Below are positions 17,209 through 26,502 of a DNA stretch of 64,000 nucleotides, piece after piece (positions within the stretch are counted from its first letter, which is position 1; every line of letters starts with the position of its first letter). Under the pieces are notes generated by a model. It searched no databases, had not been told where the DNA came from, and saw only the letters and a list, made by a program, of their open reading frames with translations. Location: the NCBI RefSeq assembly GCF_030160655.1, contig NZ_BSOT01000006.1, positions 558,001 to 622,000 of the forward strand, read 5' to 3'. This DNA is from Agaribacter marinus (GTDB lineage Bacteria; Pseudomonadota; Gammaproteobacteria; Enterobacterales; Alteromonadaceae). The position numbers and the translations under genes are program-made.

Positions 17209-20200
17209 GTGAAGCAGAACAATGATGCTGAAAACAATAAAAAAGTAAGCGTTTTAACCTATTTTTTTGGGGTTGTTTTGGCGTTAATTGTGCCTTGTGT
17301 TTCCTCGACAGATAACTTTCTTGCGCCTAACTCACTTGTGTTCAAAACACTATCAACACAACCAGACTTTTTATTAAATAACGTGACCGCAATCATGCAA
17401 GATAGCCATGGTTTTTTGTGGATCGGCACTGAAAATGGCTTAAAGCGATATGATGGTTACGAACTCAAAATGTATAACAATATTCCAAGTGATCAAGCCA
17501 GCCTTTCTCATAACGAAATAGCAAGCATACTTGAAGATCGTGATGGCTTTATTTGGTTAGGAACTGAAGGCGGCGGGCTCAACAAGTTTGACCCTAAAAG
17601 CGAACGTTTTGTCCATTTTTTCAATGATCAAATCAAAGAGGTTAATTGGGATGCGTTAAGTGATGATGAGGTAATCCCTCTCGATGCTGCATTAATTAAC
17701 ATAGCGGACAGCGGTTTGGCAAATGATAACATCAGTCACAACGTTATCCATGCACTTGCTCAGGATGACGAAGGTAACCTATGGATCGGCACAGAAGGTG
17801 GTGGTCTTAATGTTCTCAATCAAACTACGGGCAAGTTTCATCATTATCTTGCTGGCGATGATGATAGTCATTCATTGTGTGATAACGAAATAAAAACGCT
17901 TTTTATCGATAGTCAAAACCTTATATGGGCGGGTACAGAAAATGGTTTATCAAGTTATCAACCAGCAAACCAAACATTTACTTGCTATCGCTACCAAGAA
18001 GATGATGTTAACAGTTTAAGCCATAACGAAATATCGTCTATTTTGGAGGATAAACACGGTAATTTATGGATAGGTACGGAAGAAGCGGGCTTAAACTATT
18101 TCGAACGTGATAAAAACCGTTTTAGCCATTTTCAGTATGACAGTTCGGTTAGTGATAGTGTGAGCAGCAATTCAATTGAAGATTTGTTATTCGACCAAGA
18201 AAGTAGGCTTTGGGTTGCTACCGAAAATGGGTTAAATCTATTCAACTCAGAACAACAGAATTTCTCGCGTTTTCATCATCAGCCAAATAATAAAACAGGG
18301 CTAAGTAGCAACCGCTTATCCGCGTTATTGCTCGACAGTAGTCATAATTTATGGGTTGCCACCAAAAACGCAGGCCTAAACCATGTAGATCTGAAACCGA
18401 AAAAATTTCATAAAAGCTCGTTAAACCGTGCCGGAGAAGCTCAATGGTATAGTCATCCAGTGAATGCCATTTATCAAGACAGCCTCGACAGCTTGTGGAT
18501 AGGCACTGAAAACGAAGGGTTATTTGAATATCAAAATAATGGCACAACTCGCCATTATCATGCGTCAGATATTAACTCAGGCTTAAACAATAATGTCATC
18601 ACCGCAATTTCTGAAGATACTAAAGCTAATTTATTTCTGGCAACAGACGACGGAGGCTTCTATAAACTTGACCGCCAACATCAAACTTTTGAAAGGATTA
18701 CACTTAATGCCACAAAAAATTCGATAGCGACATTGCATATAGGGCCCTCGCAATATATCTGGATGAGTGCTGGTGTTGGCACTATAGCGAGAATTTCGCC
18801 TAGCTTAGATGATATTCAATATCATCCTTTATTAATGAATGACGGAAATGAAGTCGTGGCTGCTGATATTTCAAGTATTCTTGAACTGGATGACGGTATG
18901 CTTTGGCTTGGTACTAAAGAGTCAGGGGTGATTGTCTATAATCCCAGCTCAAAACAAACTATTGTTTTAAAGAATAATCCAGAACAAGCGAATTCATTGA
19001 GTAGCAATATTGTTAATACGGTTAAATCAGACCACAAAGGTGGTCTTTGGATAGGCACTCACTTTGGTCTAAATCATTATAATCCTGACAGTGGTCAATT
19101 TACCCTTTATACAGAAGAACATGGTTTACCTTCGAATGTGGTCAATAATATTGTTATCGATCAAAACAACCAGCTTTGGCTGAGCACGCAGCGGGGACTT
19201 ACGCGTTTTAACCCAGCGCGTATGGAGTTTAGCAATTTTGACCGTGATGATGGCCTTTCAAATGCGTATTTTCAAACAGGTTCTGCACATATTAACAAAA
19301 ATGGCGAGTTGTTCTTTGGTGGTAGTAAAGGTATTGATCACGTTAAACCTGAAACAGTGATTACTAATCCTTTCCCGCCTAAGGTGCAGTTCACCGACTT
19401 TCAAGTGATGAATCAATCGGTTAAGCCATCACAACGTGGGCTACTGGCATTTTCAATCACAGAGACCAATGTTATTAATTTAAACCATCAACAAACCATG
19501 TTTGCTTTTGAATTTAGTGCGTTAGATTTTACCATTGCCAATAAGAACCAGTATGCTTACCGGTTGTTGGGGTTTGATCAAACATGGCAGTTTGTAGGGA
19601 ATAGACGGTACGCTTCTTATACCAATATTCCTGCAGGTAATTATCGTTTTGAGGTCAAGGCAACCAATAATGACGGCTTATGGTCTTTGCAAAACGCAGG
19701 TATTGACATCAATATTGCCGCAGCTCCTTGGTTAACTTGGTGGGCTAAGCTTATATATGCTTTGATTATTGTTAGCCTCATTTTTCTTGCGCTGACATTG
19801 CGTTTTCGTCAAGAAAGAAATCGTTTAGCGATGGAGCAAAAAAAAGAAGAAGCACTATTTTTAAAAGAAAGTTATCAAAAAGAACAGCGTTTTACTGCTG
19901 ATGTGGCGCATGAATTGAGAACGCCGATTGCTGAATTGCGGACCATGGCCGAAGTAGCGTTAAGGTGGCCTGATGATCCCGCGCAAGCACAGCCTTTTTA
20001 TCAAGATACACTTGATGCCGCATTACAAATGCAACAGATGGTCAATAATTTACTTGCATTAGTAAGAGCTGACCTCGGCGTTGTCGCGATTCATTTGTCT
20101 GACATAGATCTGACTGACATGTTACTGAGGGTTTGGGAAAACTATAAAACTGAAATAAACAGTAAGCAATTCAGTCTGAGTACAGATTTATCGCAGGAGA

Positions 20201-20556
20201 GCCTGATTCACTCAAGTGCGGCAGAATTCCGGCTAATACTTAACAATATCATCTCCAATGCGATAGAGTATGCGCCAAATAATACCACTATTGACGTGAA
20301 ATTAATGACCACGCAGGATGGCTATTACTGTTTATCTATTAGTAATCAAATGATTGAATTGCTTACGGAACAAGATCTTCTTAATATGTTTAACCGCATG
20401 TGGCGAAAAGATTTAGCGAGATCATCAGAGCAACATGCTGGCTTGGGGATGTCATTAATTCAATCTTACGCGAGAATGTTGTCTTTAACGGTAGACGTGA
20501 CGGTAAACGAGCATCAAATTTTTACTATTAGTATTGGGAAAATACCAATAGTTTAA
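17209..20556 (+). CDS. Beta-propeller (Reg_prop/Y_Y_Y) membrane sensor histidine kinase
   Basis: 1115-residue sensor kinase. After an N-terminal signal anchor come about 14 propeller repeats of the form xxxD..G.LWIGTENGGLN.F (for example near residues 70, 118 and 195), enough for two seven-bladed propellers, then a Y_Y_Y domain (around residues 770-835, NQYAYRLLGFDQTW), one membrane helix (about 843-866), HisKA with phospho-acceptor His near residue 901 in DVAHELRTPIAEL, and a HATPase domain with N-box NNIISNAIEYA and GLGMSL. It has no receiver or AraC domain, unlike the hybrid systems of Bacteroidetes. The start is a GTG; no strong ribosome-binding site is seen. The sensor domain should face the periplasm. 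Its RR follows after 28 nt. Confidence 0.93.
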   Translation: MKQNNDAENNKKVSVLTYFFGVVLALIVPCVSSTDNFLAPNSLVFKTLSTQPDFLLNNVTAIMQDSHGFLWIGTENGLKRYDGYELKMYNNIPSDQASLSHNEIASILEDRDGFIWLGTEGGGLNKFDPKSERFVHFFNDQIKEVNWDALSDDEVIPLDAALINIADSGLANDNISHNVIHALAQDDEGNLWIGTEGGGLNVLNQTTGKFHHYLAGDDDSHSLCDNEIKTLFIDSQNLIWAGTENGLSSYQPANQTFTCYRYQEDDVNSLSHNEISSILEDKHGNLWIGTEEAGLNYFERDKNRFSHFQYDSSVSDSVSSNSIEDLLFDQESRLWVATENGLNLFNSEQQNFSRFHHQPNNKTGLSSNRLSALLLDSSHNLWVATKNAGLNHVDLKPKKFHKSSLNRAGEAQWYSHPVNAIYQDSLDSLWIGTENEGLFEYQNNGTTRHYHASDINSGLNNNVITAISEDTKANLFLATDDGGFYKLDRQHQTFERITLNATKNSIATLHIGPSQYIWMSAGVGTIARISPSLDDIQYHPLLMNDGNEVVAADISSILELDDGMLWLGTKESGVIVYNPSSKQTIVLKNNPEQANSLSSNIVNTVKSDHKGGLWIGTHFGLNHYNPDSGQFTLYTEEHGLPSNVVNNIVIDQNNQLWLSTQRGLTRFNPARMEFSNFDRDDGLSNAYFQTGSAHINKNGELFFGGSKGIDHVKPETVITNPFPPKVQFTDFQVMNQSVKPSQRGLLAFSITETNVINLNHQQTMFAFEFSALDFTIANKNQYAYRLLGFDQTWQFVGNRRYASYTNIPAGNYRFEVKATNNDGLWSLQNAGIDINIAAAPWLTWWAKLIYALIIVSLIFLALTLRFRQERNRLAMEQKKEEALFLKESYQKEQRFTADVAHELRTPIAELRTMAEVALRWPDDPAQAQPFYQDTLDAALQMQQMVNNLLALVRADLGVVAIHLSDIDLTDMLLRVWENYKTEINSKQFSLSTDLSQESLIHSSAAEFRLILNNIISNAIEYAPNNTTIDVKLMTTQDGYYCLSISNQMIELLTEQDLLNMFNRMWRKDLARSSEQHAGLGMSLIQSYARMLSLTVDVTVNEHQIFTISIGKIPIV

Positions 20557-20584
20557 AATTTATTCATGACAAGGAAAGGGCGCG

Positions 20585-21259
20585 ATGAAATTGCTGATAG
20601 TTGAAGACTCACAACGTTTAAGAAAGTCTTTACAATTAGGGCTTAAACATTTGGGGTTTACTGTTGATACTACTGGTAATGGTCGTGAAGCGATAGCGTA
20701 TTTGAGGGTTAATCATTATGATGTGGTGTTGTTAGACCTAATGCTGCCTGAAGTTGATGGCTTAAGTGTATTGAAAGAAATTCGCCACCGTAAAAAAGAG
20801 AGTGCGGTGATTGTCATTTCCGCCAAAGATCAAGTGGATGATCGTATTTTAGGCTTAGATTTAGGCGCGGATGACTATTTATGTAAACCGTTTGACTTCG
20901 ATGAGTTACACGCGAGAATCAAGTCATTAATACGGCGAAAATACCAATTACATAATAATGTGATGGTCTTTGGTAAGCTTAAGGTTGATATTGACATGCG
21001 GTCGGTTGCGGTAAACAAACAGGCGGTGAATCTTACGCCAAATGAGTATTCAATATTAGCATTATTAACCATGAATCAAGGCAAGGTCATGACGTTCAAT
21101 AATATAGAAAATCACCTGTATGACAGCTACAGCAGTGTAACCAGAAATGCAATTGAAGCTCATATTTCTGCCGTCAGACGGAAGTTAAAAGCACACCAAG
21201 TGACTGATTTGATCAAGACCCGCCGTGGTTTTGGTTATTATATTGATGCTGTTGAATAA
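20585..21259 (+). CDS. OmpR-family response regulator, partner of the propeller kinase
   Basis: 224 residues: receiver with acidic pair EDS, phospho-acceptor in VVLLDLMLPEVDGL, VISAKD and KPFDF, then an OmpR-type winged helix (LTPNEYSILALL, TRNAIEAHISAVRRKLK, IKTRRGFGYYID) similar in style to QseB/PmrA. GGAAAGG stands about 6 nt before the ATG. Its last 14 bases contain the start of the next gene, so regulator and the DUF5916 protein are translationally coupled. The target promoter was not identified. Confidence 0.95.
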   Translation: MKLLIVEDSQRLRKSLQLGLKHLGFTVDTTGNGREAIAYLRVNHYDVVLLDLMLPEVDGLSVLKEIRHRKKESAVIVISAKDQVDDRILGLDLGADDYLCKPFDFDELHARIKSLIRRKYQLHNNVMVFGKLKVDIDMRSVAVNKQAVNLTPNEYSILALLTMNQGKVMTFNNIENHLYDSYSSVTRNAIEAHISAVRRKLKAHQVTDLIKTRRGFGYYIDAVE

Positions 21260-23612
21260 CCCACAAAAAACATTTTTTAGGCGCTTATATTCTTTCCCTG
21301 CGTTTTTGGTATTTTTTATGATTTCTTTATCAAATACCGTTTTGGGGCAACAATACGCTGGTTTTATTGACGGTTATCTTGATGAGGCGCATTGGCTCCA
21401 AGCAATACGCTACGATCATTTTAAAGTCACTCAACCTTATTCATTGCATGAACCAGTATTTGTAACTGAAGTTTTGGTTTATAGCGATGAATATGGTTTA
21501 TATGTCGGTTTTATTAATCAACAAAATCAATCTTCCGGTGTTACGCATACGAGTTTACGCGATGAACAAATAAAAACTGATTTCAACGAATTAATTGTTG
21601 ATTTTGATGGCCAAGGTAAACGTGCTTTTGGTTTTAAAGTTAGCCGTAATAACGCCGTGCAAGATTCAGTTTGGCATAATAAAAATCGTGAACAAATTGA
21701 CTGGAATGGAAATTGGTTGCATGGAGTGACAATTGATGAAACACACTGGCAAACCGAACTATTTATTCCTTGGACGGCTGTTATCAGCAACAAACAGCAA
21801 AGTACGACACGCGATGTTAAACTTTATTTTTCTCGCTGGCATCAGGAATTGCGACAAGCGTTTTCATATCCCGCTATCAATCGTTCACAATTAACGTTTA
21901 TGGACGAATTCAAAACCTATCATGCTGTTACCACTTACCAACCACAATTAGATTATTTTCCGTACTTTACACTTAATCATGATTTATTAGCCGGCGAAAA
22001 TCATTATAAGGCTGGCATGGAGGTTTTTTGGAAACCAAACAATAACCAACAAATCAACTTGTCGGTAAACCCCGACTATGGGCAAGTTGAATCAAATGAT
22101 TTGGTGATAAATTTTAGTGCTATTGAAACATTTTCCTCTGAAAAACGTCCATTTTTTCGTGAGAACAATGAGTTGTTCGATATTTGGGGGCCAGAATCAC
22201 TGCGTGTTATTCATACACCACGCATTGGCGGGGCTGGTGATAAAGAGCAGGCTCGAGATATTGATGCGGCCATTCGTTTTACGCAATTAGGTGAACACTT
22301 TGATGTGAGTATTTTGGGTGCCTTTGAAGCCGACAACAGGCATCTTGATGGCCGTGATTTTCTTGCTGTTAGAGGCCAGTATAAAGCAGAAAGTTGGAAT
22401 ACTGGCATTATTCAAACATTTGTCGATAGCCCCAGTATTAATCGAAAAGCACAAACAACCGCGGTAGACGGCTTGTTGGAAGTAAATGAACAGCTGTTTA
22501 TCTCAGCGCAACTTATTCAAAGTCAGATCACTGAGTACAGTCTGCATCCGATTAACAACACGAATGCCCATCACCGTACTCATATTAACCCTAAGATAAG
22601 CGATATCGCGTGGTGGTTAAAAGCCGATTTTCAAGTAAGTGAAGTATGGTCTAATGAAATTTCGCTGCTTAATTATGGTGAAAAATTTGATATTTCAGAT
22701 TTCGGTTTTGTCAAACAAGTTGATCGGCAACAGTTTTTATACAAAAGCAGTTATGAATGGCCTGAATTGGAAAGCACTTGGCTGCGAGACATTATAGTCG
22801 AAGTGAATTTTACCGCACAGAATAATAAAAGTAATGATGATTTACCGATAGAGTTCGAGCTCGACATGACCACAATACAACCCTCTACAGCGGCGTGGGA
22901 ATTTGAAGTGCTTTATATTGCCGCCGGTGATGACGATCTTATTACAAGGGGAAGTAATGTTGCCTATCTGCCAAAGAAAACTGAATTTGTACTCGGTTAT
23001 ACTACAGCGCAAGATTATTGGTTTCAGTTTGAAGTGTCGGCTGGTATAGGTTCTCAAGGGTTGGATGGCGCCTACAGCACGCTTGAAATTACACCGTCAC
23101 TGCAAATTGACCACTGGATGAACGTGGAACTTGAAATTGAATATCAAAAATTTGAACACGGATTAATTTGGCTAGGTGATGAAGACGCAATTGTGTTGGA
23201 TGAAGATGAGCCAGACTATGAAAAACAAAACCAGCTCGGTGACTTTGCCATTGACGAGTTATCGATTGCTTTGAATGTATCGGCCCACATCGCGGACAAA
23301 CATGAGATACGACTAAAGCTGGAAGCTGTTAGTGTTGAAGCTGACGCTAATCAGGTGATTGAAGTTGGCAGAGACAATCAAATTTACCGCGCAGCGCAGC
23401 AAGATCTAGAGAGCTTTTCTGAAAGTGAGTTTGCACTGCAGGTTCGTTATCGCTATGAAATTAGCGCATTAGCTGAATTTTATTTGGTCTATAGCCGAGG
23501 TAGTGAACAAGAAATTTCAGGATTGCCAAAATCGCGACGTAAGTTTATCAATAGTGCTATTAATAACGCAGATGAAGAAAACCTAGTGATGAAATTTAAG
23601 TACCATTATTAG
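21246..23612 (+). CDS. CBM9-like/DUF5916 outer-membrane barrel protein
   Basis: About 788 residues: a hydrophobic signal segment ending near NTVLGQQ, an N-terminal CBM9-like sugar-binding beta-sandwich (GFIDGYLDEAHWLQA, FNELIVDFDGQGKRAFGF, ELFIPW), and a long DUF5916-type region with INLSVNPDYGQVESND and SEKRPFFRENNELF, finishing with amphipathic strands and the terminal KFKYHY. This pattern fits a surface glycan-binding barrel. The frame opens at 21225, but the ATG at 21246, inside the response-regulator stop region, is the better start. It is probably co-expressed with the sensor pair. The ligand is unknown. Confidence 0.82.
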   Translation: MLLNNPQKTFFRRLYSFPAFLVFFMISLSNTVLGQQYAGFIDGYLDEAHWLQAIRYDHFKVTQPYSLHEPVFVTEVLVYSDEYGLYVGFINQQNQSSGVTHTSLRDEQIKTDFNELIVDFDGQGKRAFGFKVSRNNAVQDSVWHNKNREQIDWNGNWLHGVTIDETHWQTELFIPWTAVISNKQQSTTRDVKLYFSRWHQELRQAFSYPAINRSQLTFMDEFKTYHAVTTYQPQLDYFPYFTLNHDLLAGENHYKAGMEVFWKPNNNQQINLSVNPDYGQVESNDLVINFSAIETFSSEKRPFFRENNELFDIWGPESLRVIHTPRIGGAGDKEQARDIDAAIRFTQLGEHFDVSILGAFEADNRHLDGRDFLAVRGQYKAESWNTGIIQTFVDSPSINRKAQTTAVDGLLEVNEQLFISAQLIQSQITEYSLHPINNTNAHHRTHINPKISDIAWWLKADFQVSEVWSNEISLLNYGEKFDISDFGFVKQVDRQQFLYKSSYEWPELESTWLRDIIVEVNFTAQNNKSNDDLPIEFELDMTTIQPSTAAWEFEVLYIAAGDDDLITRGSNVAYLPKKTEFVLGYTTAQDYWFQFEVSAGIGSQGLDGAYSTLEITPSLQIDHWMNVELEIEYQKFEHGLIWLGDEDAIVLDEDEPDYEKQNQLGDFAIDELSIALNVSAHIADKHEIRLKLEAVSVEADANQVIEVGRDNQIYRAAQQDLESFSESEFALQVRYRYEISALAEFYLVYSRGSEQEISGLPKSRRKFINSAINNADEENLVMKFKYHY

Positions 23613-23641
23613 GGTAATTATCTTGTGATGTAGCGACCGCA

Positions 23642-24016
23642 TTAATCGCCATCATCAACATTAGGGTCAATTTGTACTTTTAGTATACGTCCTTTAGCCG
23701 TAATAAAAGCCTCATAAGGTTTACCTCGATAGATGAAATCAACGTCATATACTTTTTGGCCATTATAAACTTCGATATCAACATCTTTGACGCGAGCGTT
23801 TTTATAACGCTGTTTAATTATCGCTTTTAGCTGACCTTTTGTCAGTGCGTTTTGGTTAGTTTCTGCCGGCGCCTTAATCCATACGTCTTTGTTTTTATGG
23901 CTATTTTCCGCAGCTTTCAGTGGATTATAAAACATCAATACTATTATTTGTAAAAATAACGCGATGGTTATCAATTTAAAGATAATCGAAAATGTGTTTG
24001 ATGGGCTTATAGCCAT
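23642..24016 (-). CDS. Membrane-anchored PepSY-domain protein
   Basis: 124 residues: an N-terminal membrane helix (IIFKLITIALFLQIIVLMFY) and a single periplasmic PepSY-like domain, KGQLKAIIKQRYKNARVKDV followed by VYDVDFIYRGKPYEAFITAKG. PepSY proteins are often encoded beside OmpR-type two-component systems and are thought to restrain proteases or sense periplasmic stress. Here the gene converges on the DUF5916 gene of the propeller-kinase cassette with 29 nt between stops. Functional connection is inferred from position. Confidence 0.75.
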   Translation of the reverse strand: MAISPSNTFSIIFKLITIALFLQIIVLMFYNPLKAAENSHKNKDVWIKAPAETNQNALTKGQLKAIIKQRYKNARVKDVDIEVYNGQKVYDVDFIYRGKPYEAFITAKGRILKVQIDPNVDDGD

Positions 24017-24380
24017 TTTTAGATTTTGTCTTACATAGCGTAGTTTAAAAATTTATGAAACCTTCAGAGTTCGTAACATGTTTTGAGCAGCCATAGCTTT
24101 ACATCATACTTTTAAGGCGCTCTTTGAAGACAATCATAAAGTTTTTTAATGTTTACTTTCAAGCTTTATGTTGGTGCGTGAGGGCTCATCACTTGCGCTA
24201 TGGTTCGGCAGGTGCAATAATCATAGCAGACATTGTGAGCAGTGATGGATCTCATACCATGAGCTTGTCACGCTAGCGCGCAAGAAGGCTCATGAAACGA
24301 TTAGATTTAGTCATTCGCCTGATAGCCATTTAAACAATTGAGTTAGCGATATAGCCGAACTACAGCGTTCATGTAGGGAA
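24017..24380. other. Intergenic region without a recognised gene
   Basis: 364 nt between the PepSY gene and the PEP-CTERM-like gene, both on the minus strand. The only structure noticed is CATGAGC (24258-24264) against GCTCATG (24288-24294), extendable inward by CTTG/CAAG with a three-base bulge; it could end the upstream minus-strand transcript. No open frame with a ribosome-binding site and no RNA gene were recognised. Confidence 0.5.
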
Positions 24381-25208
24381 TTACTTCGATTGTATAGATT
24401 TGCGCGAAATTAGGATAAGGAATAAGCCTAACGCAGCAAGCAATGCCGGTGATGGTTCTGATACCTCTACACTAGTTTCAATAATCGATATTTGCCCAGC
24501 GATATCTTGCATAAAAGGCATAAAGAAGTTACTGCCATCTTGCAATACACCACTGATGGTGCCAGAAAGCTCAGTAATTAAACCGCCCATATATGCTGTG
24601 CCATTTACATAAAAATCTGAGCCAAAAAGCGTAATAGTACTTTCATCAAATGCCGCTAAACCGCTGTCCAAACGGCCTAAGCCATCTGCCGCAAACATTC
24701 CGCCAAAGATCAAAATTGAAGCGATATCGAAGGCCTCAATATCTTCGTTAAACGCGCCGCCCCACAATGTAACAAAGCTGTTGTCACTCGCCTCCACGTC
24801 GTCACCTACCAGGCCGCCAAAAACATTTACAATCGAATCATCAAACGCAAGAATATCATCTCCGATTTCTCCGCCAAACATATTCAGTGCTGCAATATCA
24901 TATGTATGTGCGTCATTCTCAATCATGCCACCATTTATCTCAACTAGTGACGAACCAAACACAACCACACTAGTATCGTCGACGATTACGGTGTCTGTGC
25001 CTACTTGCGCACCATCAGCTAACACAACTGTCGTCGCGTCACCCGAAGTACTGTTGTCTACTATAAGGAAATCTGGGCGAACATCGGTATCAACAATATT
25101 GATACCACCATTGTCAAAAAATAATGGAGCTGCATGCAGTGTATTGGCGGAAAACAAACTGACTAGTAAGAAAAACCCAAGTCTGATATTAAAATTTTTT
25201 AAATTCAC
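24381..25208 (-). CDS. PEP-CTERM-like surface protein with short beta-helical repeats
   Basis: 275 residues: signal peptide (FFLLVSLFSANTLHAA), then repeats of about 19-20 residues built on A-x-D-x-S-x-V-x-x-FGG-x-x-x-DDI-x-A, most regular around residues 100-180, suggesting a right-handed beta-helix. The C-terminus has SEPSP, a hydrophobic stretch ALLAALGLFLILI and basic SRKS, the layout of a PEP-CTERM sorting signal. Such proteins are cleaved and exported with help of an exosortase, usually in exopolysaccharide-producing bacteria; no exosortase is in the window. Translation starts at GTG (25206-25208) with AGGA about 9 nt upstream. It is very acidic and poor in Lys outside its ends. Confidence 0.75.
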   Translation of the reverse strand: MNLKNFNIRLGFFLLVSLFSANTLHAAPLFFDNGGINIVDTDVRPDFLIVDNSTSGDATTVVLADGAQVGTDTVIVDDTSVVVFGSSLVEINGGMIENDAHTYDIAALNMFGGEIGDDILAFDDSIVNVFGGLVGDDVEASDNSFVTLWGGAFNEDIEAFDIASILIFGGMFAADGLGRLDSGLAAFDESTITLFGSDFYVNGTAYMGGLITELSGTISGVLQDGSNFFMPFMQDIAGQISIIETSVEVSEPSPALLAALGLFLILISRKSIQSK

Positions 25209-25336
25209 TTATTAAAATCCTAGTTATAATTGGTCGGATGCGACCGAATGTCGTTGGCGTTGGGCGTAAGCAAGATTTTAACCAATAATTATTCTTTTGA
25301 TTTTCAGTTACTTATGCTAAATTCACTCAGAGGAGT

Positions 25337-25483
25337 ATGAATAGTGTAAAAAATATTGACATCATTACTTATCTGAAGAAAGAAAGCCAAAGAGTAATGC
25401 GTAGAAGCGACAGTATCTGCGATAAAGGAGTATGCGAGTGTATAAGCAAGTATCCCCTGAAAATTATTGGGCACACACCATAA
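25337..25483 (+). CDS. Possible 48-residue small protein with clustered cysteines
   Basis: Within the 361-nt gap 25209-25569 there is an ATG preceded by AGAGGAG, though the spacing is only one base. The product begins MNSVKNIDIITYLKKESQ, continues through a basic stretch, and has Cys in the pattern C-x4-C-x-C (CDKGVCEC) before ending in KIIGHTP. No family was recognised and no promoter is obvious. The rest of the gap shows nothing else. Real expression is uncertain. Confidence 0.25.
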   Translation: MNSVKNIDIITYLKKESQRVMRRSDSICDKGVCECISKYPLKIIGHTP

Positions 25484-25569
25484 TCAGCATGACAATAATC
25501 AACGTGTCGCGCAGCCGGGGGTAATTACATAATTGCACTTGTCGTAAATGTTTTAGGTTACTTAATATA

Positions 25570-26373
25570 ATGTTCGCAAAAATTACTTTTTATAAATCGC
25601 TTATTGTGATGTCGCTCTTTATCTTTTCACTCTTTGCTCAATCCTCAGATGACATCCCTACCCTAGATGCGCATCAACTAAGGTCAATCGGTAAGAAAAT
25701 TTATCAAAATGAAACTGGTAGTAATCCGGCTTATTTAGTTGCTTGGAACGCCGGTGAATCATTTGCCAGCCTAGGCTTAGGGCATTTTATCTGGTTTCCT
25801 GAAGGCATTAATAGTCCGTTTACGGAGACATTTCCTGCGCTACTTGATTATATACAACAACAAGGCGTGATACTTCCTTCTTGGTTGCAAGCGCAGCGAT
25901 ATTGCCCATGGTCAAATAAGCAATCGTTTCAACAAGCGCAGGACAGCGCGCAAATGGCAGAATTACGGGCATTGCTAGCAAGTACGTTTGAACATCAAGT
26001 AAACTTTATTTATCAGCGCATGCGCAACGCGCTGCCTGCGATGCTCAAAAATGTCACTAACAAACAAGAAGAAGCGCTTGTGGTAGCGCGTTTTCATCAA
26101 TTGGCAAGCAATGAATTAGGTATGTACGCATTGATTGACTACGTCAATTTTAAGGGTGAAGGCATATCAAAAACCGAAAAATACGAGGGGCAGGGGTGGG
26201 GCTTGTTGCAAGTATTGCTGAATATCGACGAAGATACTGAATCAATTAATACAGCCTTTCGTCACGCGTGTGAATATGTGTTGACGAGGCGTGTCGAAAA
26301 CTCACCACAAAAAGGCGTTGAGCAAAAATGGTTGCAAGGATGGAAAAAACGCTGTGGTACCTATGAAAAATAG
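25570..26373 (+). CDS. Conserved exported protein of unknown function
   Basis: 267 residues with a signal peptide (IVMSLFIFSLFAQSS). The mature part contains LRSIGKKIYQNETG, AWNAGESFASLGLGHFIWFP, HQLASNELGMYALIDYVNFK and QGWGLLQVL, and ends with KWLQGWKKRC. The Glu after KKIYQN and the GxGHF/WFP block suggest a lysozyme- or transglycosylase-like arrangement, but I do not recognise the family and no catalytic assignment is secure. It is probably periplasmic. The neighbouring PEP-CTERM and Sel1 genes do not clarify its role. Confidence 0.6.
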   Translation: MFAKITFYKSLIVMSLFIFSLFAQSSDDIPTLDAHQLRSIGKKIYQNETGSNPAYLVAWNAGESFASLGLGHFIWFPEGINSPFTETFPALLDYIQQQGVILPSWLQAQRYCPWSNKQSFQQAQDSAQMAELRALLASTFEHQVNFIYQRMRNALPAMLKNVTNKQEEALVVARFHQLASNELGMYALIDYVNFKGEGISKTEKYEGQGWGLLQVLLNIDEDTESINTAFRHACEYVLTRRVENSPQKGVEQKWLQGWKKRCGTYEK

Positions 26374-26502
26374 AAGGGAATGATTTGACTTGCGTATTTT
26401 TGGCTTATGTACTTTCAGGGTATACGATGGGTTTAGGTCAATTGACAGTTAAGCTAGCGAAGACTATATTGCATAAATAATAAGCAAGGAGAGTTTTTAT
26501 AT

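Noticed and set aside
24781-25215. 144-codon open frame on the plus strand
   Set aside because: Antisense to the repeat-containing PEP-CTERM-like gene; its Ser/Pro/Thr-rich sequence mirrors the acidic repeat.
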